Shown: positions 31,128 to 39,267 of the stretch, one piece after another
How positions within the stretch are numbered: the stretch's first letter is position 1
Layout of the letters: each line of letters begins with the position of its first letter
Source of the DNA: DASUAS01 sp963720765
GTDB lineage: Bacteria; Actinomycetota; Acidimicrobiia; IMCC26256; DASPTH01
DNA length: 64,000 nt
NCBI GenBank assembly: GCA_963720765.1
Contig: CAVRGS010000002.1
Coordinates: forward strand, 186,001-250,000
Reading direction: 5' to 3'
Notes under the pieces: model-generated
Told to the model about the DNA's origin: nothing
The model's input: only the letters and a program-made list of their open reading frames with translations
The model's database searches: none
Made by a program: the position numbers and the translations under genes

Positions 31128-32546
31128 ATGAGCACGACGACGAGGGGCGTGAAGAACGCGTTCCGGAACACCATCCGCAGCATCTCGATCACCGCGATCC
31201 TCGCGCTGACGATCGCACTGGCACTCGTGATGCTGTTGTCCCTGAAGGCGGTGCAGGCCCGCATCGACGACGTGAAGGCCAGCGTCGGCAACACGCTCAC
31301 GGTGACGCCGGCCGGTGCCCGTGGCTTCCAGGGCGGAGGTGAACCGCTCACCGCCGCCGAGATCACGAAGATCGAGCAGACGGCGCACGTGAAGTCGGTG
31401 GCGTCCACGCTGGAGGACCGCTGGATCACCGAGGGCCAGACCGCGCCGACGCGCCCCGACGGGTCGACCGACGGCTCGGGCAGCACGAGTCTGCAGTCGG
31501 CCATCGATCCCGGGACCCTCGGCAACCGCAGCAACGGCAACACCGAGGGTGGACCCACGGTCAACGGCAACTTCCCGACGAACTTCTCGCTGCCGGTGAC
31601 GGTGACGGGCACGACCACGCCGGGAAGCACCGCGGTCTCCGATGTGAACTCGTTCAAGCTCACGTCGGGCGAGAACATCGACGGCACCACGAGCGACTAC
31701 GTGGCGCTGCTCGGCAAGGATCTTGCCACCAAGAACAACCTCTCCGTGGGCTCGACGTTCACTGCGTACGGCCAGACCATCACCGTGAAGGGCATCTACG
31801 ACACCGGCAACACGTTCACGGACGCGGGCGTGATCATGCCGCTGCCCGCCCTGCAGCAGCTGTCGTCACAGGACGGCGACGTCACGTCGGCGATCGTGAC
31901 CGTCGACAGCGTCGACCATCTCGACGCCACGGTGAGCGCGCTCGAGAAGGAGCTCGGCACATCGGCCGACGTCGTGAGCGACGCGAGCGCATCGGCTGAC
32001 ACGCTGTCGTCACTCGACAACGTGAAGACCATCGCGACCTACAGCCTGATCGGTGCACTGGTCGCAGGCTCGGTGATCATCTTCCTGAGCATGCTGATGA
32101 TCGTGCGGGAGCGCCGCCGTGAGATCGGCGTGCTCAAGGCGATCGGCTCGTCCAACGCCAAGATCTCATGGCAGTTCGTCACCGAAGCCCTCACGCTCAC
32201 CGGCATGGCCGCGCTCGTCGGCGTCGTGGCGGGCGTCATCCTGAGCAACCCCGTGCTCGACGCCCTCGTGTCGAGCAGTTCGAACACCGCGAACGGCCCG
32301 TCGTTCTCCGCTGGTCGCGGCGGTCCGCCCGGCGTGGCCGGCGGGGGCCCGATCCGCATCGGTGGCGGGCTCAGCCGTGGCTTCACCCAGTTCGGCGACG
32401 TGCTGTCGAACGTGCAAGCGCACGTCGGTGTCAGCATCCTGCTCTACGGGCTGCTCGCGGCAGTGCTGATCGCCGTCGTCGGTACCGCAATCCCCTCGTG
32501 GCTGATCGCCAAGGTCCGCCCCGCTGAAGTGATGAGGACGGAGTAG
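31128..32546 (+). CDS. ABC transporter permease, MacB/FtsX type
   Basis: Unbroken 472-residue permease. N-terminal anchor NTIRSISITAILALTIALALVMLL, a large extracytoplasmic MacB-like domain rich in Ser/Thr/Asn/Gly (about 60-300), then the FtsX block TYSLIGALVAGSVIIFLSMLMI, IVRERRREIGVLKAIGSSNA and a final pair of helices separated by a Gly/Ser/Pro-rich loop. It is followed 2 bp later by its ATPase. Unlike the permease at 2389 it has one FtsX domain. Substrate unknown; extrusion of peptides, lipids or drugs is typical of the family. Confidence 0.88.
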   Translation: MSTTTRGVKNAFRNTIRSISITAILALTIALALVMLLSLKAVQARIDDVKASVGNTLTVTPAGARGFQGGGEPLTAAEITKIEQTAHVKSVASTLEDRWITEGQTAPTRPDGSTDGSGSTSLQSAIDPGTLGNRSNGNTEGGPTVNGNFPTNFSLPVTVTGTTTPGSTAVSDVNSFKLTSGENIDGTTSDYVALLGKDLATKNNLSVGSTFTAYGQTITVKGIYDTGNTFTDAGVIMPLPALQQLSSQDGDVTSAIVTVDSVDHLDATVSALEKELGTSADVVSDASASADTLSSLDNVKTIATYSLIGALVAGSVIIFLSMLMIVRERRREIGVLKAIGSSNAKISWQFVTEALTLTGMAALVGVVAGVILSNPVLDALVSSSSNTANGPSFSAGRGGPPGVAGGGPIRIGGGLSRGFTQFGDVLSNVQAHVGVSILLYGLLAAVLIAVVGTAIPSWLIAKVRPAEVMRTE

Positions 32547-32548
32547 TC

Positions 32549-33259
32549 ATGCTGCAGGTCACCGATCTCTCCAAGACGTTCGGTTCCGGCGACACCGAGG
32601 TGAAGGCCGTCGACGGTGTGACCTTCATGGTGCCGACCGGAGTGTTCGCCGCCGTGGTCGGGCGGAGTGGCAGCGGCAAGAGCACGCTGCTCTCGCTGCT
32701 CGGCGCGCTCGACAAGCCGACCCGCGGCAGCATCGAGGTCGACGGCGCGGTCATCAGCAAGGGCAGCGACCACGAGCTCATCCGGTACCGCCGCAACCAG
32801 ATCGGCTTCGTGTTCCAGAGCTACAACCTGATCCCGAACCTCAGTGCGGTGCAGAACGTGATGCTGCCGATGGAGTTCGCCGGTGTGTCACGTGGCGAGC
32901 GCCGCGAGCGCGCCGAGGCGCTGCTCGATCAGGTGGGGCTCAAGGGCGGCAAGCAGGAACGTCGCCCGGCGAAGTTGTCGGGAGGCGAGCAGCAGCGCGT
33001 CGCCATTGCACGCGCGCTGGCCAACCGGCCCAGGCTCATCCTCGCCGACGAGCCCACTGGGAACCTCGACTCGAAGACCGGGAGGGTGATCGTGAACCTG
33101 CTCCGCGGGCTCGCCCGTTCGGAGGACACCACGATCCTCGCCGTCACGCACGATCTACGCGTCGCGCAGAGCACCGACATGACGTTCGAAATGGAGGACG
33201 GAAGGCTCGTCGCCGGTCAGGGCGTCGAGGAGCTGACCGGCGCGTCGACCCCCGTGTGA
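32549..33259 (+). CDS. ABC transporter ATP-binding protein (MacB/LolD type)
   Basis: 236-residue ATPase partner of the permease just upstream. Walker A VVGRSGSGKSTLLSLLGALD, FQSYNLIPNLSAVQNVMLPM, signature LSGGEQQRVAIARALANRP, Walker B LILADEPTGNLDSKTG and the H-loop LAVTHDLRVAQ are all intact. Its 3' end overlaps the convergent PAP2 gene by 43 bp, so the last 14 residues are encoded opposite the PAP2 C-terminus. Confidence 0.92.
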   Translation: MLQVTDLSKTFGSGDTEVKAVDGVTFMVPTGVFAAVVGRSGSGKSTLLSLLGALDKPTRGSIEVDGAVISKGSDHELIRYRRNQIGFVFQSYNLIPNLSAVQNVMLPMEFAGVSRGERRERAEALLDQVGLKGGKQERRPAKLSGGEQQRVAIARALANRPRLILADEPTGNLDSKTGRVIVNLLRGLARSEDTTILAVTHDLRVAQSTDMTFEMEDGRLVAGQGVEELTGASTPV

Positions 33260-34059
33260 CGCGCCTCGGCCCGACGGGCATGCCGATCCGGTTCCAGGCG
33301 TGACGCCGGACCGGATCGCACGACCAACCAGGTGATCCAGAGCGACACGAGCCCGATCATGAAGCCGACGAGCACGTCGGTCAGGTGGTGCATCCCCCGG
33401 TACAGGCGCGACGCTCCGACGATCAGCGGGACGATGGACGCGGCTGCGATCGCGATCGTGCGTGCCACCCCTCGGTGTGTGTGCCAACACACGATGATCG
33501 CGATCGCGCCGTAGAACGCCACCGCCGCCGCGCTGTGCCCCGACGGGAACGCCCCCGTCGGCGGGACCGGGTCGAGGTGCGCGATCGGGGGACGCGGCCG
33601 GTCCACGACGAAGCTCGAGAGCGTGAAGATTCCCACCTCGAGGACGAGCGCGCCGGCGAGCAGCGCCGCTTCGGTCCAGCGCCGCCAGCACCAGAGGAAC
33701 ACGCCGCAGAGGGTCGCGGTGACCGGGATCTTCACGTACGCGTCGGCCACGACGCTGCCCACCCAGGTGACGTGATCCCACGTGTCGGTGCGGTGCCGCG
33801 CGAACCAGCGTGCGACCCGGTCGTCGAACGAGCGCACACCACCGAGCTCGTGCATCAGCAGCAGACCTGCGCCAGAGATGACCGCGGTCATGACCACGAA
33901 GGTGACGATCCACGCCACCAGTCCGCGCCGGGTGACGGGCGGCGTGCGCCACCACGGGCGCGGTTCGCGGGCTGCGTCGGCGTGGTGCGCGGCCTCGGTC
34001 GACGCGGCGCGAAGCGTGTCGGTCACGACCGGCCTGTACCCCGAGACCGGGACCGTCAT
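33217..34059 (-). CDS. PAP2-family membrane phosphatase
   Basis: 280-residue, six-helix lipid or undecaprenyl-pyrophosphate-type phosphatase. All three active-site motifs are visible: RPRPPIAHLDPV (KxxxxxxRP region), PSGHS in TGAFPSGHSAAAVAFYGA, and SRLYRGMHHLTDVLVG (SRxxxxxHxxxD). It probably acts on the outer face of the membrane. The His- and Arg-rich C-terminal tail overlaps the ABC ATPase gene. This is the last chromosomal gene before the genomic island. Confidence 0.88.
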   Translation of the reverse strand: MTVPVSGYRPVVTDTLRAASTEAAHHADAAREPRPWWRTPPVTRRGLVAWIVTFVVMTAVISGAGLLLMHELGGVRSFDDRVARWFARHRTDTWDHVTWVGSVVADAYVKIPVTATLCGVFLWCWRRWTEAALLAGALVLEVGIFTLSSFVVDRPRPPIAHLDPVPPTGAFPSGHSAAAVAFYGAIAIIVCWHTHRGVARTIAIAAASIVPLIVGASRLYRGMHHLTDVLVGFMIGLVSLWITWLVVRSGPASRLEPDRHARRAEARHTGVDAPVSSSTP

Positions 34060-34152
34060 GTGTCGGGCGGATGGGCATCCGGCGTCGCTGCGGTGCCGCA
34101 GGTCGAGGTCGACAGCAGCGCAGCGGCGTGGTGTGCGCGAGCAGCCGGCGCG

Positions 34153-34193
34153 TGACGTCCCGGTCCGATCAGGTGTCGGACCGGGACGTCACG
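34153..34193. terminator. Strong hairpin, probable native terminator of tRNA-Ser(CGA), displaced by the island
   Basis: Perfect 17-bp stem (GTGACGTCCCGGTCCGA and its complement) with a 7-nt loop, ending 3 bp before the 34196 tRNA fragment. Before integration this would have followed the 3' end of the minus-strand tRNA directly. Confidence 0.7.
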
Positions 34194-34195
34194 GT

Positions 34196-34252
34196 GGCGG
34201 AGGGACTGGGATTTGAACCCAGGGTGACTTGCGCCACGATGGTTTTCGAGAG
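34196..34252. repeat. Left attachment repeat (3' part of tRNA-Ser)
   Basis: 57 bp identical at 56 positions to 51059-51115. It runs from the CCA end of tRNA-Ser(CGA) to its anticodon loop; only the base at 34239 differs (G against A at 51102). The homology stops abruptly at GAGA. This is what a tRNA-targeting integrase leaves at the distal end. Confidence 0.92.
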
Positions 34253-34352
34253 CGAGCACCGTTGTCCATCGGGTGAAACCCGATGCGTTTGCGCAGGTCC
34301 GCGGGTACATGCAGTCTTCCGAGTGAGCTGGTTCGCACCAGATCCACCCATG

Positions 34353-34376
34353 TTCCATGCCAAAACCCATGCCAAG
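34353..34376. repeat. Left arm-type direct repeat of the island
   Basis: 24 bp containing two spaced CATGCCAA half-repeats. It matches 50969-50992 at 22 of 24 positions and in the same orientation. It lies 100 bp inside the left att repeat, while its partner lies 66 bp inside the right one, as expected of integrase arm sites. Confidence 0.65.
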
Positions 34377-34491
34377 AACGCGCGCGGAGCCGGGCAGGAT
34401 TCTTCGGCGGAATCAGCGGTGGGCACACCCGGGAGCACACCACTCGACTCACCGCCGACCACACCGTTTCGCAGTGACTCCGCGATCCCGC

Positions 34492-34872
34492 CTACACGAC
34501 TTCGATCTCGACGTCCTCCGCGTAGGTGGCGAGTGCCTCGAGATCGCCACGGTCCGAGGTCATGACCGTCCCCCCGGGCTCAGCCAGCGCGACCACGATG
34601 GCGTCGACTGCTGAGCCACGTCGCGCTCGCGCTCGGAGCTCGCCTGCTCGTCTTGCCGTCGCTTCGGTCACGGTCGGGTCGACGTCACAGGTGCGCACGA
34701 GCCGGTTCACGTTGGCGTCGGTTCGGGAGCGACCGGCCGTCGACTCCGCGAGCACCACGGTGGGGACCACGGGTGGCCACAGGCCCTGTTCGCGCAGCGC
34801 GGCGATCAGCGCGGCGGCGCGGCGGGTGCGCTCGCTCAGGCGGCTGAGCCCACCGGAGTCGAGGACGAGCAT
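34492..34872 (-). CDS. PIN-domain toxin, VapC-like
   Basis: 126-residue PIN nuclease. The four acidic active-site positions are present: Asp5 (MLVLDSGGL), Glu43 (VVLAESTAG), Asp90 (GSAVDAIVV) and Asp107 (VMTSDRGDLEAL). VapC toxins cleave tRNA or rRNA. It starts on the last base of the antitoxin stop (TGATG) and so is coupled to it. It is the first gene inside the left end of the island and may stabilise it. Confidence 0.85.
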   Translation of the reverse strand: MLVLDSGGLSRLSERTRRAAALIAALREQGLWPPVVPTVVLAESTAGRSRTDANVNRLVRTCDVDPTVTEATARRAGELRARARRGSAVDAIVVALAEPGGTVMTSDRGDLEALATYAEDVEIEVV

Positions 34873-35123
34873 CAGCTCGCTTCGCTCACCGCGGCGCGGT
34901 GGCGGATGCGGCGGGCGATTGCGTCGGCGCGAGCGTGCTCGCGATCCGATGGTTCGCCGACCTCGGCGATGAGCTCGGAGAGGTAGCTGTCGGCGGCTTC
35001 GTTGAGCTCCTGGCGGCGAAGCTCAGCTTGGATGGCTTCCTGCAGCAGCTCGGAGGCGGGGAGGCCCCGCTCCTTGACCGCGGCGTAGAGCGAATCGGGG
35101 AGGTAGACCTGCATCCTCGGCAT
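34872..35123 (-). CDS. VapB-like antitoxin
   Basis: 83-residue protein with a ribbon-helix-helix-like N-terminus (MQVYLPDSLYAAVKERGLPASELLQEAI) and a helical acidic C-terminus that would wrap the toxin. ATG 35123 is preferred to the upstream in-frame start at 35159. A TATAGT -10 element lies at 35131-35136, only a few bases before the ATG, so the message is probably almost leaderless, and the pair is probably autoregulated as usual for such modules. Confidence 0.8.
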   Translation of the reverse strand: MPRMQVYLPDSLYAAVKERGLPASELLQEAIQAELRRQELNEAADSYLSELIAEVGEPSDREHARADAIARRIRHRAAVSEAS

Positions 35124-35482
35124 ACGCCTGACTATACACACTCCTAGGTCGGGGCCCACCGAGTTCGTGTTCGCGTCGCCGCGTCACTCGTCGGGGTTCA
35201 AGCGTCGACCCATCGGTATGTGCGGTGTTCGCGTTCGGTGCCGACCCGGCTGGTGTGGTGTCCGGTGACGAGCCACTCCGCCCGGAGGGCGTGAGTTGCA
35301 GATGTGTCTCTCCGGATTGGTGAGGGTCGGTTGCCTTGGAGCCGTCGACCGACGTCGGGCGCGAGGACGGAGGGACGCGGTCGTGCTGGTGATCGTGAAG
35401 GTGGTGCTGGGGGGCCCGGAGGAACGCGCAGGAGCTGGGGGAGGCGCGGAGCGGTGCCAGGGAGGTGGCTGCTCCTGCGTGC
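35124..35482. other. Gap without a convincing gene
   Basis: Between the antitoxin promoter and the 3' end of the gene at 35483. Open frames here are Arg/Pro-rich with no recognisable motif on either strand. Apart from the promoter element at its left end I see nothing assignable. Confidence 0.5.
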
Positions 35483-35983
35483 TCAGGTGCCGGGCGAGAG
35501 TTCGACGCCGTGACGGGCGGCGAGCTGCTGACAGAGCGACGCGACAGACTCGCCGGTGCGTTCTGCCGCGGCGCGGACGTAGAGCACGAGCGCGTCGAGT
35601 GCCCACAGCCACAGGTCGTCGGTCTGCCACCAGTAGATCGCGCCGAGCAGGTCCGGATCCACGCCGGCGCGGATCATGGCCGCAGCCCGAATCGCGAACT
35701 CGCTCTTGTGATGCTGGGCCTTCGAGTGAGCGCTGCATTCGGGGAGGTAACGCTCCCGAATCCCGGCGAACTCGAGTGGTGCCTCTCGAGACGCGCCAGA
35801 GGTCTCGAGCGCGTCTGCGGCGAGGTCGAGGAACACCTCACCGGGGAACGTGTCGTGTTTCGGGTGCAGCGGGTCGAGTCGAGCGCGGATCGTCCCGAGG
35901 TCCACCGCCGACGCGATTCCCGACAGCGCGATGCGGATCGCTTCGGTTCGATCCTCCGCCGTCGGTGCCGTCCGAGGGGTCAT
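35483..35983 (-). CDS. Hypothetical island protein
   Basis: 166-residue soluble protein with normal amino-acid use and a coherent sequence: TEAIRIALSGIASAVDLGTIRARLDPLHPKH, FLDLAADALETSGAS, FAGIRERYLPECSAHSKAQHHKSEFAIRAAAMIRAG and the Trp-rich AIYWWQTDDLWLWALDALVLYVRAAAE. No signal peptide or membrane helix. I do not recognise the family. ATG 35983 is chosen; the frame extends to 36319 but only over sequence opposite the next gene. Confidence 0.6.
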   Translation of the reverse strand: MTPRTAPTAEDRTEAIRIALSGIASAVDLGTIRARLDPLHPKHDTFPGEVFLDLAADALETSGASREAPLEFAGIRERYLPECSAHSKAQHHKSEFAIRAAAMIRAGVDPDLLGAIYWWQTDDLWLWALDALVLYVRAAAERTGESVASLCQQLAARHGVELSPGT

Positions 35984-36101
35984 GGCGACGAAGATACGGC
36001 CTCGGCGGCACGCCCGTGTCGGGGACTCGGGGCGACGAAGGCGTCGGCAGTTTGGAGAGCTGTGGCTCGCATCTCGCCAAGGTGAGCGCGCGGCGTCTCG
36101 C

Positions 36102-36953
36102 TCAGTGGCGCACTGTGATGACAGTTGGTGGTGACAGCACTCGCAACGACGCGTTCGGCCCGAAGGAGCCTTCCGGCTTGAGGACAACGCGGAGTCCGTA
36201 GCGTCCGGGTGGCAACGCGCTTCCCGCTTGCCCGTCGCATCGCCCCGCCGCGAACAGCACGCCGACCGTTTCGGTGTCACCGGGTGCGATGTTGAGCACC
36301 CGACCTGTTCCTGCGACACCGAACGGGTAGTTGCCCACTACGTCGTCCGTTCCGCGCTTGACGAGCGACCCGACGATGACGGAACCAGCGTCGATGGAGA
36401 ACGTCTCTGTCCCGGTGTTGTGGATGAGAAGTCGTGCTTGTCCGGCCTCGCTCGCCTTGATCTTGGGGGTGTCGGCAATCACCGTGAGTTCAAGGCCGGG
36501 CGCGCTTGGTTCCGTGCCGTCGAGGGCCGGACATTTCACAGGCTTCGGCTGATCTCCGCAGCCGCGGGGAACGTACAACACTGATCCAACGTGGACGCGC
36601 AGCGCGTCGCCGTACCGCTTGACGAGCTTCGCGGCGAGGTCCTCCCGGCCAGGAACGAGATCGATCTCGACGGTGTCGCGACCATCGCCGATTGAAGTCA
36701 ACGGCCCGTGTCGTTGATCAGTCGGCAGCAGCTTCGCCTCGATCGCCGTGCGGATGGCCGCGAGCTGTTCCGGGGTGTGACGAGGCGGTGCCGTCGAGGT
36801 CGCATCGTCCAGGGTCTCTCCGGGCGCCGGACAGCGCGTCTGAATTGCCTCAGACGCGCGAGACGAAGCGACCGCTGCCCCTGGCGTAGCGAGCGCACCC
36901 AGTAGAACGACGGTGGCAGCGATCGTTGACTTCGCGGCGAGGCGACTTTTCAC
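36102..36953 (-). CDS. Exported protein of unknown function
   Basis: 283 residues with a signal peptide (KSTIAATVVLLGALATPGAAVA). A short region TPEQLAAIRTAIEAKLLPTD and VEIDLVPGREDLAAKLVKRYGDALRVHVGS is followed by an Ig-like half (LELTVIADTPKIKASEAGQARLLIHNTGTETF ... ILNIAPGDTETVGVLF ... LPPGRYGLRVVL). The cysteines in CPAPGE, RGCGDQ, VKCPAL and GRCDG suggest disulfides outside the cell. It could be a cell-surface binding protein. The following gap 36954-37230 shows nothing clear. Confidence 0.65.
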   Translation of the reverse strand: MKSRLAAKSTIAATVVLLGALATPGAAVASSRASEAIQTRCPAPGETLDDATSTAPPRHTPEQLAAIRTAIEAKLLPTDQRHGPLTSIGDGRDTVEIDLVPGREDLAAKLVKRYGDALRVHVGSVLYVPRGCGDQPKPVKCPALDGTEPSAPGLELTVIADTPKIKASEAGQARLLIHNTGTETFSIDAGSVIVGSLVKRGTDDVVGNYPFGVAGTGRVLNIAPGDTETVGVLFAAGRCDGQAGSALPPGRYGLRVVLKPEGSFGPNASLRVLSPPTVITVRH

Positions 36954-37230
36954 GTCATGTCAGACGTTCGCAGGCAACCGTCTGGTTCCCTGAACCAGGG
37001 CCAGTGCAGCCGAGTGACAGGTCGCATCCACACACATAGTGGCACCCATCCGGAGCACGCCGAGCGGCAGCTATGCCGCGAGATCAATCTCGACGGGTCG
37101 TCGCAGCTCGGGGCTCGATATCACGAGCTTGTTGGCTGCGTCGGGCACGCCGGGGCGTAGGACTGCCGCTTCTTAGGTGGATCGCGGCGCAAGTGGGGTG
37201 TGAGCTTTCCACCGTGGCCACGCGCGCGTA

Positions 37231-38466
37231 TCAGGAACGAGTGTCTTTACAAACCTTGCCGTCTTTGATGACCAAACGCACTCGATCGGGATCCGCGAAG
37301 AGTTTGGTCTCGGTGAGTGGATCGAAGTCGACCGCGATGATGTCGGCGAGCTTGCCGCACTCGATGGTGCCGAGCCTGTCCTCCTGACGCAGGACCGCTG
37401 CGGAGTCACGCGTGGCTGAGACGATCGCGGCCATAGGGTTCTCAACGTCTGCTCTCAGAGCGATCTCCATGCCCTTGTCGCGTTGGCGAGGGCCCAGCAG
37501 GTCGGTTCCTGATCCCAGCAGCACACCGTGCTCTCGTGCGATGAGGATGGATCGGCACATGTTCTCGGCGATGGACTCGAGACGAGGAATCGCCTCCGGC
37601 GGTACTCCCCACTCCTCGTACCGGCTGGCGAGGACATGGATGACCGAAAGGGTCGGCACCATCGCGGCGCCGGCGTCGGCCATGGCTCGTGCCGTGGCGT
37701 CATCGAGGTGGGTGCAGTGTTCGAAACACTCGATCCCCGCTTCGAGCCCCCGCATGATTCCCTCGTTGTTGTGGGTGTGGGCTGTGACGTAGGTGCCGCG
37801 TGCGTGAGCCTCTTCGACGGCGGCCCGCATCTCGGGGATGGAGAACTGTGTGTCGGTGAGCTTGTCGGCCAGCGAAACGACGCCGCCGGTGATGCACATC
37901 TTGATCTGCGTGGCGCCCCTGTGGAAGGCATGTCGCACGGCCTTGCGCACCTCGTCCGGGCCGTCGACTGGCGTGGCGAACGATCCAATCCCGATGTACT
38001 GCTCTCCGGCTCGGTGGATCGCGCAGGTCATCTCCCAGGGGGAGGCGAGATCGCCGTGCCCTCCGCTCTGGCACAGCAGAGGACCGGAAGGGAAGACGCG
38101 CGGGCCGTTGACGAGACCGGACTCGATGGCCTGCACCAGCCCGCCGTCGGCTCCGCCGACCTCGCGCATGGTGGTGTAGCCCGCCGCAAGAGAGAGTTCG
38201 GCATTTTCGAACATCCGAGCAGCGAGCAGCGCGGCAGACATGCGGCCGGTCGGTTCTACCTCGACCAAAGCGCTGTGGCTGTGCAGGTCGATCAGGCCTG
38301 GCAGAAGATGGTGCCGGGTGAGGTCCAGGCGTTCTGCGCTTTCAGGAACGGTGACGTCGGTGCCGACAGCCACGATCCGCTCGCGCTCGATGAGCACTCG
38401 TGCGCGTCCGGGCTCCGCGCCCGTGCCGTCGATCACCGCTGCGCCCTCGAGGACCAGCATGTTCAC
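37231..38466 (-). CDS. Metal-dependent amidohydrolase (prolidase/imidazolonepropionase-like)
   Basis: 411-residue TIM-barrel amidohydrolase. Metal and catalytic elements visible: DLHSHSALVEVEPT (HxH), the Lys in ATQIKMCITGGV, TYVTAHTHNNEGI, ECFEHCTHLDD and LLGSGTDLLGPR (final Asp). A typical small beta-sandwich domain (VLEGAAVIDGTGAEPGRARVLIE ... LADIIAVDFDPL) flanks the barrel. Related enzymes hydrolyse dipeptides or cyclic amides. It is the last gene of a minus-strand run after TetR and the alpha/beta hydrolase, so it may act in the same catabolic route. Confidence 0.82.
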   Translation of the reverse strand: MNMLVLEGAAVIDGTGAEPGRARVLIERERIVAVGTDVTVPESAERLDLTRHHLLPGLIDLHSHSALVEVEPTGRMSAALLAARMFENAELSLAAGYTTMREVGGADGGLVQAIESGLVNGPRVFPSGPLLCQSGGHGDLASPWEMTCAIHRAGEQYIGIGSFATPVDGPDEVRKAVRHAFHRGATQIKMCITGGVVSLADKLTDTQFSIPEMRAAVEEAHARGTYVTAHTHNNEGIMRGLEAGIECFEHCTHLDDATARAMADAGAAMVPTLSVIHVLASRYEEWGVPPEAIPRLESIAENMCRSILIAREHGVLLGSGTDLLGPRQRDKGMEIALRADVENPMAAIVSATRDSAAVLRQEDRLGTIECGKLADIIAVDFDPLTETKLFADPDRVRLVIKDGKVCKDTRS

Positions 38467-38550
38467 TCCTCACTTTGATGGATGGCGTCGGTGTTCTTGC
38501 CGCTCGCGAGGTCTGAAAGCGGGCGGCGGGGACACCTCTAGGTTCGTCCC

Positions 38551-39171
38551 TCAACGCCTGCGTGCTGGCGACGGGTCATTCGTCTCACGCGGCACAAGCC
38601 TGTCGAGCAAGAACGCGAGAGCTTCGTTGTCCGCCTCTGCATCGTCAATAAGCACGCGGCTGAGCAGCAGCCCACGGAATGCCGCCATGAGCAGGTGGGC
38701 CTGCGTGCGGGCCTGTCGCTCGTCGACCCCGTCCCGGACCAACCGAGCCGTGACTGCGGTGTCCCAGGTGTCGACGGCCTGAGCGATGGTTCCGACTGGT
38801 GTGCTGGGGTCCTCGACCGCCAGGCCGGCAAGGTGGAAGAACAGGCGGACCTGCAGGTGGTCCTCGGTGCCCGTGTAGTGGTCCCACAGGCGCTTCAGCC
38901 CGTCGCGCAGGCTCGGCGCGGCAGCCAGTATCTGGCTGATGTCGTCTTCGCGAAGGGTTTCGAGGACCTTGCCGAGCACGACCTCGCGCGTGCCGAAGTA
39001 GTACTGCAGGGTGCGGGGGCGGACCCCGGCGACCTCGGCGAGCTTGCGATAGGACGCGCCTGCCAAGCCGTGATGGCAAACGTACGCCGTCATTCGTTGA
39101 AGGATCTGGTCCGGCGTCGTGCCAGTGTCCGGCAGGCTGACCTGCGCTTGTCCAGCGATGTTTACCGGCAT
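38551..39171 (-). CDS. TetR-family transcriptional regulator
   Basis: 206 residues. The N-terminal helix-turn-helix is TAYVCHHGLAGASYRKLAEVAGVRPRTLQYYFGTREVVLGKVL, followed by a helical ligand domain. The gene is preceded by a 66-bp segment that also precedes the hydrolase gene at 40599, including the palindrome described at 39231 and 40709, which is the best candidate for this protein's operator. It probably represses itself and the hydrolase until a ligand binds. Confidence 0.88.
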   Translation of the reverse strand: MPVNIAGQAQVSLPDTGTTPDQILQRMTAYVCHHGLAGASYRKLAEVAGVRPRTLQYYFGTREVVLGKVLETLREDDISQILAAAPSLRDGLKRLWDHYTGTEDHLQVRLFFHLAGLAVEDPSTPVGTIAQAVDTWDTAVTARLVRDGVDERQARTQAHLLMAAFRGLLLSRVLIDDAEADNEALAFLLDRLVPRETNDPSPARRR

Positions 39172-39230
39172 CCCGGTTCCTCGGTCGGTCGGGCGGGCGG
39201 GACAGCCATGCGAGGCGCTAGACGACAGGA

Positions 39231-39244
39231 TGGTACATGTGCCA
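39231..39244. promoter_or_regulatory. Probable TetR operator, copy 1
   Basis: TGGTACATGTGCCA, one mismatch from the perfect palindrome at 40709. It lies inside the duplicated 66-bp segment 39181-39246 upstream of the tetR-type gene. Confidence 0.65.
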
Positions 39245-39267
39245 CGCCTGGCGGTAGCTGACAGTGG

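Noticed and set aside
34196..34252. Second tRNA-Ser gene
   Set aside because: Only the 3' part is present. The sequence diverges at the anticodon loop and cannot fold a 5' half, so it is an attachment-site remnant.
35184..35738. Minus-strand frame of 184 residues in the island
   Set aside because: Pro/Arg/Thr-rich, overlaps the better-supported gene at 35483-35983 in another frame, and shows no motif.
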